Source: Pseudoalteromonas sp. UG3-2 (GTDB taxonomy: Bacteria; Pseudomonadota; Gammaproteobacteria; Enterobacterales; Alteromonadaceae). From it: DNA of 64,000 nucleotides. A program made the position numbers and the translations under genes. This document shows positions 26,908 to 36,359 of the stretch, piece after piece; position 1 is the first letter of the stretch; every line of letters begins with the position of its first letter. Under the pieces are notes generated by a model that did not search any database, was not told where the DNA came from, and saw only the letters and a list, made by a program, of their open reading frames with translations. The DNA lies in NCBI RefSeq assembly GCF_037120705.1, contig NZ_JAWLJU010000002.1:2811501-2875500 (forward strand), in the 5' to 3' direction.

Positions 26908-29142
26908 ATGACTTCCAATCCGCAAAAGCCATCCTTTAAAACGGATAGAAGCCGTCTATTCAAAGACAGGTTTGCACAATTTGGCATTACCTCAGGCGGG
27001 GTAATGGTCTTAGTCGCATTATTGCTGATCTTCTTCTACCTGTTGTACGTGGTACAGCCGGTGTTTGAATCAGCAACCGTTGAAAAGCGTACCAACATTC
27101 AGCTTACTCAAGGTAAGTCCTATCAAGGTATTGGTCTTGAAGAGCAGACTGAAATCGCATACTTGCTAGGTGAGCAAGGCAGCGTTGATTTTTACCAAAT
27201 TAAAGGTGAAAACGCGGGCAAAAAACTTGATAGCTTACAAGTTGAACTTGAGGGTAACGTGACTGCGTTCGCACAGAGCATGCCTTTCCTTGGCCTATAT
27301 GCATACGGCCTAGATAATGGTCAGGTGCAATTAGTAAAACCCATGTTCAAGGTAAGTTTTCCTGGCAATGAGCGTGTGCTCACACCACGATTAAGCTATC
27401 CGCTTGATGCCAAGCAGCTGATGGTAGACGAGCAAGGCCAAGCCATTCGCCAGTTTGCCTTTAGTCATTATGAAGATAAAACCGCAGTAGTGGCACAAAC
27501 GGCGGATAAACGTCTGATCTTCGCTTCTTTTGTTGCCGAAGAGAACATGTTTACCGGTGAAGTTGAGTGGTCCGTTGAGCGTACTGAATTAAATATCGAT
27601 GGTCGAGTCGATGAGTTGCTGATCTCACCAGACACCACTCGCACCTTTATTCGTTCAGCTAACCAAATTTATGTTTATGACACGCGTTATGCGTCAGAGG
27701 TTGAGCTATTTCAATTGCTTGCAGCCAATGAAGAAAATGCGAACTTAGTGGATATGAACCTGCTGGCTGGGGCAAACTCGTTAATGTTGGCGAACGATAA
27801 CGGTGAGGTATCGCAATGGTTTGAAGTAAATAATGACGAAGGCCGTGCCTTTGCCAAGATCCGTGCGTTTGCAACCTCAAAAAGCGCACAAGTGAATCTG
27901 TATAGCGAATACTACCGCCGCACCTTCTTTACTACCAATGGTGATGGTGAACTTGGTCTTTATTACACCACCAGTGAAGCGCATTTATGGCAGGGCAAGG
28001 TAACCGATAAGCCAGTAGAGAAGTTTGCTATTGCGCCACGTGCCAATGCTGCGTTATTACTGGCCGACGACACCATGACGGTAATCGAGATTGAGAACGA
28101 GCACCCAGAGGTGACTTGGTCGGCATTGTGGCAAGAAGTCTGGTACGAAGGTTACCCAGAGCCGGCTTACACTTGGCAGTCAACATCAGCCAGTGATGAT
28201 TTCGAGTCAAAATTCTCACTGGTGCCAATTTCATTCGGTACCATTAAAGCGGCCATGTACGCCATGCTGTTTGCTGTTCCAATTGCAATTGCATCGGCTA
28301 TTTACACCGCTTACTTTATGTCGAGCGAGCTGCGCCGAGTGGTGAAGCCTACGGTTGAAATTATGGAAGCCTTACCAACAGTAATTTTGGGTTTCTTGGC
28401 CGGATTGTGGTTGGCGCCATTAATCGAAACGCACTTACCGGCCATTGTCGCCTTACTGGTGCTGTTACCGGTTGCCATGATAGCTACGGCGTTTGGTTGG
28501 ACTAAATTACCGGCTAAAATCAGACACTTTGTACCAGATGGTTGGCACTCTATTTTACTTATTCCGGTGGTGCTTATCGTAGGTTGGATTTCGTTTGGCA
28601 TGAGCAATGGCGTCGAAGACTGGTTATTTGGTGGTAACGTGCGTCAATACCTTACCAATGAACTAGGCTTGACCTTCGACCAACGTAACTCGCTCGTGGT
28701 CGGTATTGCTATGGGCTTTGCGGTTATACCAACGATTTTCTCGATTGCAGAAGATGCCGTATTCAGTGTACCTAAGCATCTATCGAACGGTTCATTAGCG
28801 CTTGGCGCTACCCAGTGGCAAACCCTTATTCGCGTGGTGCTGTTAACGGCCAGTCCAGGTATTTTCTCTGCCGTGATGATGGGACTTGGCCGCGCCGTGG
28901 GTGAAACCATGATAGTCCTGATGGCCACCGGTAACACGCCAATTATGGACTGGAGTATTTTCCAAGGCATGCGTACTTTGGCTGCCAATATTGCGGTGGA
29001 AATGCCAGAGTCAGAGGTCGGCAGTTCACACTATCGGATTCTGTTCTTAGCAGCCTTTGTATTGTTTATTTTTACTTTCATATTTAACACGCTAGCCGAG
29101 TTCGTTAGACAGCAGCTACGTGAAAAATACAGCTCAATGTAA
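26908..29142 (+). CDS. pstC: Phosphate ABC transporter permease PstC, long form
   Basis: A 744-residue inner-membrane permease of the high-affinity phosphate importer. One helix at residues about 30-52 (GGVMVLVALLLIFFYLLYVV) is followed by a roughly 380-residue extracytoplasmic domain, then the permease core of five or more helices with the EAA loop (GSLALGATQWQTLIRVVL) and AVGETMIVLMATGNTP. Ordinary PstC is about 320 residues, so the insert doubles its length; such long forms are known in marine gammaproteobacteria. AAAGGG precedes the ATG at 26908 by seven bases; a TTG one codon earlier is less likely. No pstS is upstream. Confidence 0.93.
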   Translation: MTSNPQKPSFKTDRSRLFKDRFAQFGITSGGVMVLVALLLIFFYLLYVVQPVFESATVEKRTNIQLTQGKSYQGIGLEEQTEIAYLLGEQGSVDFYQIKGENAGKKLDSLQVELEGNVTAFAQSMPFLGLYAYGLDNGQVQLVKPMFKVSFPGNERVLTPRLSYPLDAKQLMVDEQGQAIRQFAFSHYEDKTAVVAQTADKRLIFASFVAEENMFTGEVEWSVERTELNIDGRVDELLISPDTTRTFIRSANQIYVYDTRYASEVELFQLLAANEENANLVDMNLLAGANSLMLANDNGEVSQWFEVNNDEGRAFAKIRAFATSKSAQVNLYSEYYRRTFFTTNGDGELGLYYTTSEAHLWQGKVTDKPVEKFAIAPRANAALLLADDTMTVIEIENEHPEVTWSALWQEVWYEGYPEPAYTWQSTSASDDFESKFSLVPISFGTIKAAMYAMLFAVPIAIASAIYTAYFMSSELRRVVKPTVEIMEALPTVILGFLAGLWLAPLIETHLPAIVALLVLLPVAMIATAFGWTKLPAKIRHFVPDGWHSILLIPVVLIVGWISFGMSNGVEDWLFGGNVRQYLTNELGLTFDQRNSLVVGIAMGFAVIPTIFSIAEDAVFSVPKHLSNGSLALGATQWQTLIRVVLLTASPGIFSAVMMGLGRAVGETMIVLMATGNTPIMDWSIFQGMRTLAANIAVEMPESEVGSSHYRILFLAAFVLFIFTFIFNTLAEFVRQQLREKYSSM

Positions 29143-29157
29143 TTGGAGTGACATGAC

Positions 29158-30807
29158 ATGATAAAACAGTGGTTTAAGTCAGGTTCTCCGTGGATCTGGA
29201 TGACAGGTGGCGCGGTCAGTATCAGTTTGATATCGGTGATCGGCCTGCTGGCGATGATCGCTTGGAAAGGACTGAGCTTTTTCTGGCCATCTCAAGTGGT
29301 AGAGATGCAACTAGAAGGTTCGGTGCCTAAGCAAACCGTGATTGGTGAAATCTATGACCGTGAGATGGTACCTAAGTCTCGACTGGAAGCGGCTGGTTAT
29401 GATTTATCTGACTACAAAGATGAATTTGTTGAACGCTTGCTACTTAAAACGGGTAACCGTGAATACGTTGAGCTGGATTTTCGCTGGGTGCTTTCAACCG
29501 ATATTCAAGCGCAAACAACGCCTGCGGAGTTAGCGGTATTTGAGCGTAGTAAAAACGGTAACTTCTACGGTTATGTAGTGCGCGTTATTGAAGACGGCAA
29601 CCTAGTGACAGACAACAAGGTAGATCGCCTGCATGAATTAGTTGAGCGCGCAGTTGACCTCAATGAAGAAGCACTAGACCTACAAAACAGTGAAATCGGC
29701 CATATTAACTACGAGCTAGAGCGTATTCGCTTAGAAGAACGTGCCTATGAGCTAGACAACGAACTCACAGATGAAAAGCTTGCCGAACTTAATGCTCGCC
29801 GTGCTGAACTGCGGGAAGAGTATAAGGTACATGAAGCGCGCCTGTTTGAGCTGCGTAAGAAAGCTAAGCGTGATCAAGTGGTTGTTCGTGACATGCGTGG
29901 TGAGGAAGTGACCTTGCCGTTGTATCAAGTGTTGGATGTGTGGTTCCCCAATGACATGGGCTTTTTTGCCAAGTCGGGCCATTATTTGGTGCAAATTGGT
30001 AAATTCATTAGCGATGATCCTCGTGAAGCCAATACCGAGGGCGGGGTATTCCCAGCTATCTTTGGTACGGTGTTTATGGTGATGCTGATGGCCGTTATCG
30101 TCACCCCATTTGGTGTGGTGGCGGCGATTTACTTACATGAATACGCGGCGAAAAACGCCATTACTAAAATGATCCGCATTGCCGTGATTAACTTAGCTGG
30201 TGTACCTTCTATCGTTTATGGTGTATTTGGTTTGGGCTTCTTTGTTTATATGCTGGGTGGCTCTATCGATGAACTGTTCTATCCTGAAGCGTCACCAAGT
30301 CCAGTATTTGGTACCCCAGGTGTTATTTGGTCGGCACTGACATTGGCTATTTTAACCTTACCTGTGGTTATCGTATCGACAGAAGAAGGTCTATCACGTA
30401 TTCCAAGTTCTGTTCGCCATGGCTCACTGGCCTTAGGCGCCACCAAAGCAGAAACCCTGTGGCGTATTATTGTGCCGATGGCAAGCCCTGCCATTATGAC
30501 TGGCTTAATCCTTGCCGTAGCCCGTGCTGCTGGTGAGGTAGCCCCTCTGATGTTGGTGGGCGTGGTAAAAATGGCTCCGACGTTGCCGCTTGATGGTAAC
30601 TTCCCCTATATTCATTTAGATCGTAAATTTATGCACCTAGGTTTCCATATTTACGATGTTGGCTTCCAAAGCCCGAACGTAGAAGCAGCAAGACCTTTGG
30701 TTTACGCCACCGCATTCTTGCTTGTTACGGTGATCATTGCGCTGAACATTACAGCCATCGGTATCCGTAACCACTTACGTGAAAAGTTCAGATCACTAGA
30801 ACATTAA
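29158..30807 (+). CDS. pstA: Phosphate ABC transporter permease PstA, long form
   Basis: A 549-residue partner of PstC. After a first helix (about residues 14-40) there is an extracytoplasmic stretch of about 230 residues with strong coiled-coil character (IGHINYELERIRLEERAYEL, LAELNARRAELREEY), then the permease core with the EAA loop GSLALGATKAETLWRIIV and ARAAGEVAPLMLVG. Usual PstA is about 290 residues. It starts 15 bp after pstC. The matching inserts in PstC and PstA suggest that the two extra domains meet outside the membrane, which is inference. Confidence 0.93.
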   Translation: MIKQWFKSGSPWIWMTGGAVSISLISVIGLLAMIAWKGLSFFWPSQVVEMQLEGSVPKQTVIGEIYDREMVPKSRLEAAGYDLSDYKDEFVERLLLKTGNREYVELDFRWVLSTDIQAQTTPAELAVFERSKNGNFYGYVVRVIEDGNLVTDNKVDRLHELVERAVDLNEEALDLQNSEIGHINYELERIRLEERAYELDNELTDEKLAELNARRAELREEYKVHEARLFELRKKAKRDQVVVRDMRGEEVTLPLYQVLDVWFPNDMGFFAKSGHYLVQIGKFISDDPREANTEGGVFPAIFGTVFMVMLMAVIVTPFGVVAAIYLHEYAAKNAITKMIRIAVINLAGVPSIVYGVFGLGFFVYMLGGSIDELFYPEASPSPVFGTPGVIWSALTLAILTLPVVIVSTEEGLSRIPSSVRHGSLALGATKAETLWRIIVPMASPAIMTGLILAVARAAGEVAPLMLVGVVKMAPTLPLDGNFPYIHLDRKFMHLGFHIYDVGFQSPNVEAARPLVYATAFLLVTVIIALNITAIGIRNHLREKFRSLEH

Positions 30808-30834
30808 TAGTAAAGATTTTTAATAGGTAGAAAC

Positions 30835-31662
30835 ATGATTACAGTAGCGCCAGAAGTCAATCAAGCAGCAGCAAACAACAAGCTTGATTTAGAAAACTTA
30901 AGCCCGGAACTCACTGCACTAGAGATCAAAAACCTAGATCTTTACTATGGTGATAATCAGGCTCTAAGTAACATTAATATGTTAATTCCTAAAGGCCAGG
31001 TAACCGCGTTTATCGGTCCTTCAGGTTGTGGTAAATCAACCCTATTGCGTTGCATTAACCGCATGAATGACCTAGTGGATAGCTGTCGTATTGAAGGTGA
31101 AATTAAGCTTAAAGGCCACAATATTTACGACAAAAACGTTGACGTTGCAGCACTGCGCCGTAACGTTGGCATGGTATTCCAACGCCCCAACCCATTCCCA
31201 AAATCCATTTATGAGAATGTGGTTTATGGTTTGCGTCTACAAGGCATTAAAGACAAGCGTAAATTGGATGAGGTGGTTGAGAAATCATTGCGCGGGGCTG
31301 CACTGTGGGATGAAGTAAAAGACCGTCTACACGATAGCGCCTTTGGCCTATCAGGTGGTCAGCAGCAACGTTTGGTTATTGCTCGTTCGATTGCGATTGA
31401 GCCTGAAGTACTGCTATTGGATGAGCCCACCTCAGCGCTGGATCCTATTTCAACCTTAGTTATTGAAGAGCTGATCAGCGACCTGAAAAACAAGTATACT
31501 GTGGTTATCGTTACTCACAACATGCAACAGGCCGCACGGGTATCAGACCAAACCGCATTTATGTATATGGGTGAGCTAATTGAGTACGCGGACACCAACT
31601 CACTCTTTACTACACCGGCGAAGAAGAAAACAGAAGACTACATTACGGGTCGTTACGGTTAA
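30835..31662 (+). CDS. pstB: Phosphate ABC transporter ATP-binding protein PstB
   Basis: A 275-residue ABC ATPase that powers phosphate import. Walker A is GPSGCGKST, the Q-loop is [17 protein letters not shown], the signature is LSGGQQQRL, Walker B is [12 protein letters not shown] and the switch His is in VTHNM. The sequence [21 protein letters not shown] and the end [10 protein letters not shown] are PstB-specific. It lies 27 bp after pstA and 24 bp before phoU, in one operon. Confidence 0.97.
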   Translation: MITVAPEVNQAAANNKLDLENLSPELTALEIKNLDLYYGDNQALSNINMLIPKGQVTAFIGPSGCGKSTLLRCINRMNDLVDSCRIEGEIKLKGHNIYDKNVDVAALRRNVGMVFQRPNPFPKSIYENVVYGLRLQGIKDKRKLDEVVEKSLRGAALWDEVKDRLHDSAFGLSGGQQQRLVIARSIAIEPEVLLLDEPTSALDPISTLVIEELISDLKNKYTVVIVTHNMQQAARVSDQTAFMYMGELIEYADTNSLFTTPAKKKTEDYITGRYG

Positions 31663-31686
31663 AGCGCGCTTACGAGGAGACACACT

Positions 31687-32388
31687 ATGGAACACAATAT
31701 TAATAAACACATCTCTGGCCGCTTTAATGAAGAGCTGGAGAGCGTAAGAAATCATGTGTTAAGCATGGGCGGTCTAGTTGAGCAGCAGCTCAATACCGCA
31801 TTGGATGCCGTGAATAGCAATGACGCTGATAAGGCTAAAAAAGTCAGTGAAAACGACTACCAAGTGAATGCCATGGAAGTCAACATTGACGAAGAGTGCA
31901 CGCGGATCATTGCAAAACGTCAGCCTGCTGCCAGTGACTTACGTTTAGTGGTGGCCATCGCTAAAACCATTGCCGATTTAGAGCGCATTGGGGATGAAGC
32001 AGAACGTATTGCTAAAGTAGCGCTGGACTCGTTCACCAAAGATCAGCAAGACTTGCTGGGCAACATCGATAACATGGGTCGTCAAGTGTCACAGATGCTT
32101 CACGATGTGTTAGATGCTTTTGCTCGTATGGATGCGCAAAAAGCGTTTGAAGTGCACAAAGCGGATGCCAAAGTAGACCGTGAGTATGAAGCATTAACAC
32201 GTCAGATCATGACTTACATGATGGAAGATCCGCGTTCTATTCCTAAAATCATGGACTTGATTTGGTCTGTACGTTCTTTAGAGCGTATCGGTGACCGCTG
32301 TCAGAACATCGCTGAGTACGTCATTTACTTTGTTAACGGCAAAGATATTCGCCATACTTCTCAAGAAGATATAGCGAAAACTCTGTAA
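31687..32388 (+). CDS. phoU: Phosphate signalling protein PhoU
   Basis: A 233-residue all-helical protein with two PhoU three-helix repeats, each with the metal-binding type segments AKTIADLERIGDEAERIAK (first half) and WSVRSLERIGDRCQNIAEYV (second half). PhoU links the Pst transporter to the PhoR/PhoB two-component system and keeps PhoR off when phosphate is plentiful. It is the last gene of pstCAB-phoU, has GAGGAG before its ATG, and is followed by a hairpin. phoB and phoR are not in the window. Confidence 0.96.
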   Translation: MEHNINKHISGRFNEELESVRNHVLSMGGLVEQQLNTALDAVNSNDADKAKKVSENDYQVNAMEVNIDEECTRIIAKRQPAASDLRLVVAIAKTIADLERIGDEAERIAKVALDSFTKDQQDLLGNIDNMGRQVSQMLHDVLDAFARMDAQKAFEVHKADAKVDREYEALTRQIMTYMMEDPRSIPKIMDLIWSVRSLERIGDRCQNIAEYVIYFVNGKDIRHTSQEDIAKTL

Positions 32389-32404
32389 CTAGCAGGAAAT
32401 TATT

Positions 32405-32426
32405 GCGCGCCTTTGGCGCGCCATTT
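32405..32426 (+). terminator. Hairpin terminator after phoU
   Basis: A GC-only 7-bp stem (GCGCGCC at 32405-32411, GGCGCGC at 32415-32421) with a TTT loop sits 17 bases after the phoU stop. The downstream run is short (CATTTC), so it may be a weak intrinsic terminator. Confidence 0.5.
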
Positions 32427-32530
32427 CAGTACCTGTTCAGCGAAACTTGCAATAAAACCGTTCACAATGGCGTTTAATGCTGTAAAATTACTCGTTGCAC
32501 ATGCATACAAATATGATTTAAGGGTCAGTT

Positions 32531-33208
32531 ATGCCTAGTAACGCGTTTTTAGGGGTTTTTGCTAAATCACCTATTAAGCCAATTGAAGAGCATATAAAAA
32601 TTGTCCATCAGGCCAGTGCGGCTTTGATCCCATTTTTTAACCATGTCTTCAAGGGGGAGTGGACTGAAGCGGAAGCAATCCGTCTCGAAATCCGTAACCT
32701 TGAGCGTGAAGCAGATGATTTAAAGCGTGAAGTGCGCTTACAGTTGCCTCGCGGTCTATTCATGCCAGTAGAACGGACTGACTTACTGGAACTTATCACC
32801 CACCAAGATAAGATTGCCAACAAGGCCAAAGACATCGCAGGTCGCGTTGTTGGTCGTGAAATGGTGATCCCTGAATCTATCCAAGAAGACTTTCTTGCTT
32901 ATGTGACTCGTTGCGTTGACGCAACTAAGCAAGCATCGAAAGCCATCAACGAATTCGACGAACTACTTGAAACTGGCTTTAAAGGCCGTGAAGTAGCGCT
33001 GGTTGAAAAGATGCTGGTTGAGCTGGATGCCATTGAGCAAGATACCGACGATATGCAAATCAAGATCCGCCAAGAGCTTCGTCAAGTTGAAGCTGACTTA
33101 AACCCGATTGATGCCATGTTCTTATATAAGATCATCGAGTGGGTAGGTGGCCTTGCTGATATTGCAGAGCGCGTTGGTTCTCGTCTTGAGCTGATGTTAG
33201 CTCGTTAA
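32531..33208 (+). CDS. DUF47/TIGR00153 family PhoU-like protein
   Basis: A 225-residue helical protein of the DUF47 family, distantly related to PhoU. Recognisable parts are PIKPIEEHIKIVHQA, RNLEREADDLKREVRLQLPRG, ERTDLLELITHQDKIANKAKDI and the end IAERVGSRLELMLAR. Genes of this family almost always precede a Pit transporter, as here with 37 bp between them, and are thought to modulate Pit transport. It has its own upstream region after the phoU hairpin and no recognisable Pho box. Confidence 0.92.
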   Translation: MPSNAFLGVFAKSPIKPIEEHIKIVHQASAALIPFFNHVFKGEWTEAEAIRLEIRNLEREADDLKREVRLQLPRGLFMPVERTDLLELITHQDKIANKAKDIAGRVVGREMVIPESIQEDFLAYVTRCVDATKQASKAINEFDELLETGFKGREVALVEKMLVELDAIEQDTDDMQIKIRQELRQVEADLNPIDAMFLYKIIEWVGGLADIAERVGSRLELMLAR

Positions 33209-33245
33209 TAAAAATCGATCTTTTTAAAATAAAGTAAGGTTTCCT

Positions 33246-34514
33246 ATGGATATCATTGCATCCTACGGCACAGTCTTGGTTCTAGTTGCCGCGGCAGTTG
33301 GTTTCTTTATGGCTTATGGTATTGGCGCGAATGACGTGGCTAATGCTATGGGTACCTCGGTAGGCTCAAAAGCGCTTACCATTAAACAAGCAATTATTAT
33401 TGCTATGATCTTTGAGTTCGCTGGTGCATACCTTGCCGGCGGTGAAGTAACATCAACAATCCGTAAAGGGATTATTGATTCTACTCCATTTATTGCTATA
33501 CCGGAGCTGATGATACTGGGGATGATCTCAGCGTTGTTTGCTGCTGGTACTTGGTTATTGTTGGCGTCAATGCTAGGTTGGCCGGTTTCTACCACGCACT
33601 CTATTATTGGTGCCATCATTGGTTTTGCACTGGTTGCCGTTGGCAGCGAAGCCATTCAGTGGGGCAAGGTTGCTGGGATTGTCGGCAGCTGGGTAGTCAC
33701 TCCTGCCATTTCGGGCTTTATCGCTTACCTTATTTTTATGAGCGCGCAAAAGCTGATATTTGACACCAAAAACCCGCTTGAAAACGCCAAACGCTTTGTG
33801 CCTATTTATATGGGTCTAGCGGGCTTTGTGATGGCATTGGTTACCATCAAGAAAGGCCTTAAGCACATCGGTATTCAGATGGGCACCGCAGAAGGTTTTG
33901 CTCTTGCTATTGGTATTGCGGTGGTGATTGCGATTATTGGTAAAATTGCCATTGCTCGCCTTAAAATTGATCCAAATGCTGACAAGCAAATGCACTTCAA
34001 CAACGTTGAGAAAGTATTCGCCATCTTGATGGTGCTTACAGCGTGTTGTATGGCGTTCGCTCACGGCTCTAACGACGTGGCTAACGCCATTGGTCCATTA
34101 GCCGCTGTAGTGAGCATTGTTGAGAATGACGGTGAAATCGTTAAGAAGGCAGCACTGGCATGGTGGATTTTACCGCTAGGTGGTATTGGTATCGTTGCCG
34201 GTCTTGCCATTCTAGGTAAGAAGGTCATCAAAACCATTGGTGAAGGCATCACGCACTTGACGCCAAGTCGTGGCTTTGCCGCTGAACTTGCCGCTGCTTC
34301 TACTGTGGTTATCGCTTCCGGTACAGGCTTGCCGATTTCAACTACGCAAACGCTAGTTGGTGCGGTATTAGGTGTTGGCATGGCTCGTGGTATTGCTGCG
34401 CTTAACCTGGGCGTTATCCGAAACATTGTAGTTTCTTGGGTAATTACATTGCCAGTTGGTGCAGCCCTTGCTATTGTTATATTCTACATTTTGAGATTAG
34501 TGTTCGGGGTTTAA
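33246..34514 (+). CDS. pit: Low-affinity inorganic phosphate transporter, Pit family
   Basis: A 422-residue membrane transporter with about ten helices that moves metal-phosphate with cations. The two inverted family repeats are clear: YGIGANDVANAMGTSVGSKAL near residue 27 and AHGSNDVANAIGPLAAVVSI near residue 277, with WPVSTTHSIIGAIIG and LPISTTQTLVGAVLG. It is co-transcribed with the upstream DUF47 gene. Low- and high-affinity phosphate importers therefore lie side by side on the same strand. A strong terminator follows. Confidence 0.95.
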   Translation: MDIIASYGTVLVLVAAAVGFFMAYGIGANDVANAMGTSVGSKALTIKQAIIIAMIFEFAGAYLAGGEVTSTIRKGIIDSTPFIAIPELMILGMISALFAAGTWLLLASMLGWPVSTTHSIIGAIIGFALVAVGSEAIQWGKVAGIVGSWVVTPAISGFIAYLIFMSAQKLIFDTKNPLENAKRFVPIYMGLAGFVMALVTIKKGLKHIGIQMGTAEGFALAIGIAVVIAIIGKIAIARLKIDPNADKQMHFNNVEKVFAILMVLTACCMAFAHGSNDVANAIGPLAAVVSIVENDGEIVKKAALAWWILPLGGIGIVAGLAILGKKVIKTIGEGITHLTPSRGFAAELAAASTVVIASGTGLPISTTQTLVGAVLGVGMARGIAALNLGVIRNIVVSWVITLPVGAALAIVIFYILRLVFGV

Positions 34515-34550
34515 TCGAGCGCTAGCTTAGAAAGACAGACTTTTAGCTTG

Positions 34551-34590
34551 AAAAGATCTCAACACCTGTGGTGTTGGGGTCTTTTTATTT
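34551..34590 (+). terminator. Terminator after pit
   Basis: A 15-bp stem with two G-T pairs (AAAGATCTCAACACC against GGTGTTGGGGTCTTT), loop TGT, followed by a T-rich stretch, lies 38 bases after the pit stop. The rest of the 263-base gap to oxyR shows no other clear element. Confidence 0.85.
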
Positions 34591-34777
34591 GTGCTGTTGA
34601 ATAGCATACCGATCCGAATAAATACCAGCTCATCTGCGAGTTGCGTGAGCGCATTTGGCGCTAACAGCGCAATAGTGATTAGCTGGAGAGTGAGAGAAAC
34701 TTCCTATACCTAAAATAGCTCACGCAATAAAACGAATTGGTCTTGCTGTTGTTGCTATCAACTGAAGAGTAAAGCTT

Positions 34778-35686
34778 GTGACAAATTTACCCAGTATTAA
34801 ACAATTACAATATCTGTTAGCGGTGCACCAGCATCAACACTTTGGTCGCGCTGCCGAAGCGTGTTTTATTGGTCAATCGACACTCAGTAGTGCCATTCAA
34901 AACCTCGAAGAAACCTTAGGGTGTCAGCTAATTGAGCGAGAAAATCGCAGTTTAATGTTTACTGATATTGGGGAAGAAGTGGTGGAGCGGGCGCGGAAGA
35001 TTATTGACGCCACCATGAGTGTGAAGGAGTTGACGAAAAGTTATAAAAACCCGCTGTCAGGAAACTTAACCTTGGGTGTGATCCCAACCATTGCCAGCTT
35101 TATTGCGGCGCCGTTGTATCAAGCATGCAAGCAGGAGTTTGCTGATCTTAATTTGGTATTAGTGGAAGACACCAGCGACAACTTATTAGACAAGCTAGAA
35201 CATGGCCACATTGATATGGCGATGCTGGCATTGCCGTATCAGACAGAGAAGTTTCATACTCAAGTGTTAGCGAAAGATCATTTCAGCTTAGTACGCCATC
35301 AAGATTACCATGTACCAGAGCCACTGGAAGACTTCAACTTACTGCCCGAGCAAAGCGTGTTTTTGTTGGAAAAGGAGCACTGTATGACAGGTCATGCGCT
35401 CAGCGCTTGTCACCTTAACCGCAGCGCCTGCATCAATCCATTTGAAGCGGCTAACTTACATACTTTGCTGAGCATGGTTGAGTACAAAAATGGCGTGACG
35501 TTCTTACCGCAAATGGCCATTAATGCCGGAATATTGCAGGGCAAACCGCTGGTGGCAATGCCACCTCAGCCCCATGCTTATCGCGAAATCGGCTTAATTT
35601 GGCGACGCACTACTGGGCGGATAAGGGATTTTCGTTTGTTTAGCGAGTTTGTCGGCAACTATATTGCCGAACAATGTCGTGAATAA
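34778..35686 (+). CDS. oxyR: Hydrogen-peroxide-sensing LysR regulator OxyR
   Basis: A 302-residue LysR-type regulator. The N-terminal winged helix-turn-helix reads LQYLLAVHQHQHFGRAAEAC and IGQSTLSSAIQNLEETLG. The C-terminal sensor domain holds EHCMTGHALSACHL, where two Cys with eight residues between them match the redox pair Cys199/Cys208 of E. coli OxyR. This pair makes OxyR the likely identity rather than a generic LysR protein. The start is a GTG at 34778 with GAAGAG upstream. No katG or ahpC is adjacent, so targets are elsewhere. Confidence 0.92.
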   Translation: MTNLPSIKQLQYLLAVHQHQHFGRAAEACFIGQSTLSSAIQNLEETLGCQLIERENRSLMFTDIGEEVVERARKIIDATMSVKELTKSYKNPLSGNLTLGVIPTIASFIAAPLYQACKQEFADLNLVLVEDTSDNLLDKLEHGHIDMAMLALPYQTEKFHTQVLAKDHFSLVRHQDYHVPEPLEDFNLLPEQSVFLLEKEHCMTGHALSACHLNRSACINPFEAANLHTLLSMVEYKNGVTFLPQMAINAGILQGKPLVAMPPQPHAYREIGLIWRRTTGRIRDFRLFSEFVGNYIAEQCRE

Positions 35687-35705
35687 AAAACCATGACAGA
35701 ACAAG

Positions 35706-35735
35706 AAAAGCACCGCATTTTGTGGTGCTTTTTTG
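35706..35735 (+). terminator. Terminator after oxyR
   Basis: A 12-bp stem with one G-T pair (AAAAGCACCGCA, loop TTT, TGTGGTGCTTTT) ending in a run of T lies 20 bases after the oxyR stop, a standard intrinsic terminator. Confidence 0.9.
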
Positions 35736-35819
35736 TTTTCGCAAAAAAAACTCTCTGCTGCACACAACTTTTTCATCATTGACTACGATTAACTAAGAAA
35801 AGCCAGCAAGAGTGGAGCC

Positions 35820-36359
35820 GTGTTTTTTACCAGTGAAAAGCAATTAATTAAACGTGCGCAGCAAGGCAGCGAAAAAGCATGGTTGTCGCTCTGTCAGCAA
35901 CATCAGTCAAGGGTATTTAACCAGTGTTTACGGCTGGTGGGTAATAGCCAAGATGCGGCCGATATTTGTCAGGAGGTCTTTGTCAGTGTGTTTCGCAACC
36001 TCCACAGCTTTAATGGCAGTGCCAAGTTTTCTACTTGGGTGTTTACCATTACTCATGCGCGGATCGTAGATCATATGCGCAAGCATCATTTGCAGAGCGT
36101 CACGACGGATGAGCCACAAGCTGTCAGTGACGGTCCAAGCAGTGGTTTGCAGCAACAGCAAAGTAATGCTGAGATCCACAATGCGCTCAGGGAGCTGCCG
36201 TTTGAGCAGCGACTCATTGTGGAGTTAAAGTTTTTTCAGCAATACACCTTTGCTGAAATAGCAAACCAATTAGACTTATCCATTAATACCGTCAAAGCGA
36301 GGCTATACAGTGCACTTGGAAAACTTAAAGGACAACTTGAGGTAGACCATCATGGCTAA
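35820..36359 (+). CDS. ECF-type RNA polymerase sigma factor
   Basis: A 179-residue extracytoplasmic-function sigma factor with only regions 2 and 4. Region 2 runs about residues 20-90 (NSQDAADICQEVFVSVFRNL, FSTWVFTITHARIVDHMRK) and region 4 about residues 120-170 (LPFEQRLIVELKFFQQYTF, EIANQLDLSINTVKARLYSALGKLK). The start is a GTG with GGAG upstream. Its end overlaps the next gene by 8 bp. The partner gene lacks the zinc anti-sigma motif, so the control mechanism is not obvious. Several ECF groups auto-regulate their operon; the promoter was not resolved. Confidence 0.92.
   Translation: MFFTSEKQLIKRAQQGSEKAWLSLCQQHQSRVFNQCLRLVGNSQDAADICQEVFVSVFRNLHSFNGSAKFSTWVFTITHARIVDHMRKHHLQSVTTDEPQAVSDGPSSGLQQQQSNAEIHNALRELPFEQRLIVELKFFQQYTFAEIANQLDLSINTVKARLYSALGKLKGQLEVDHHG

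Noticed and set aside
33314..34426. Antisense open frames over pit
   Set aside because: Shadow frames of a well-conserved membrane transporter; composition is that expected from the reverse strand of hydrophobic codons.
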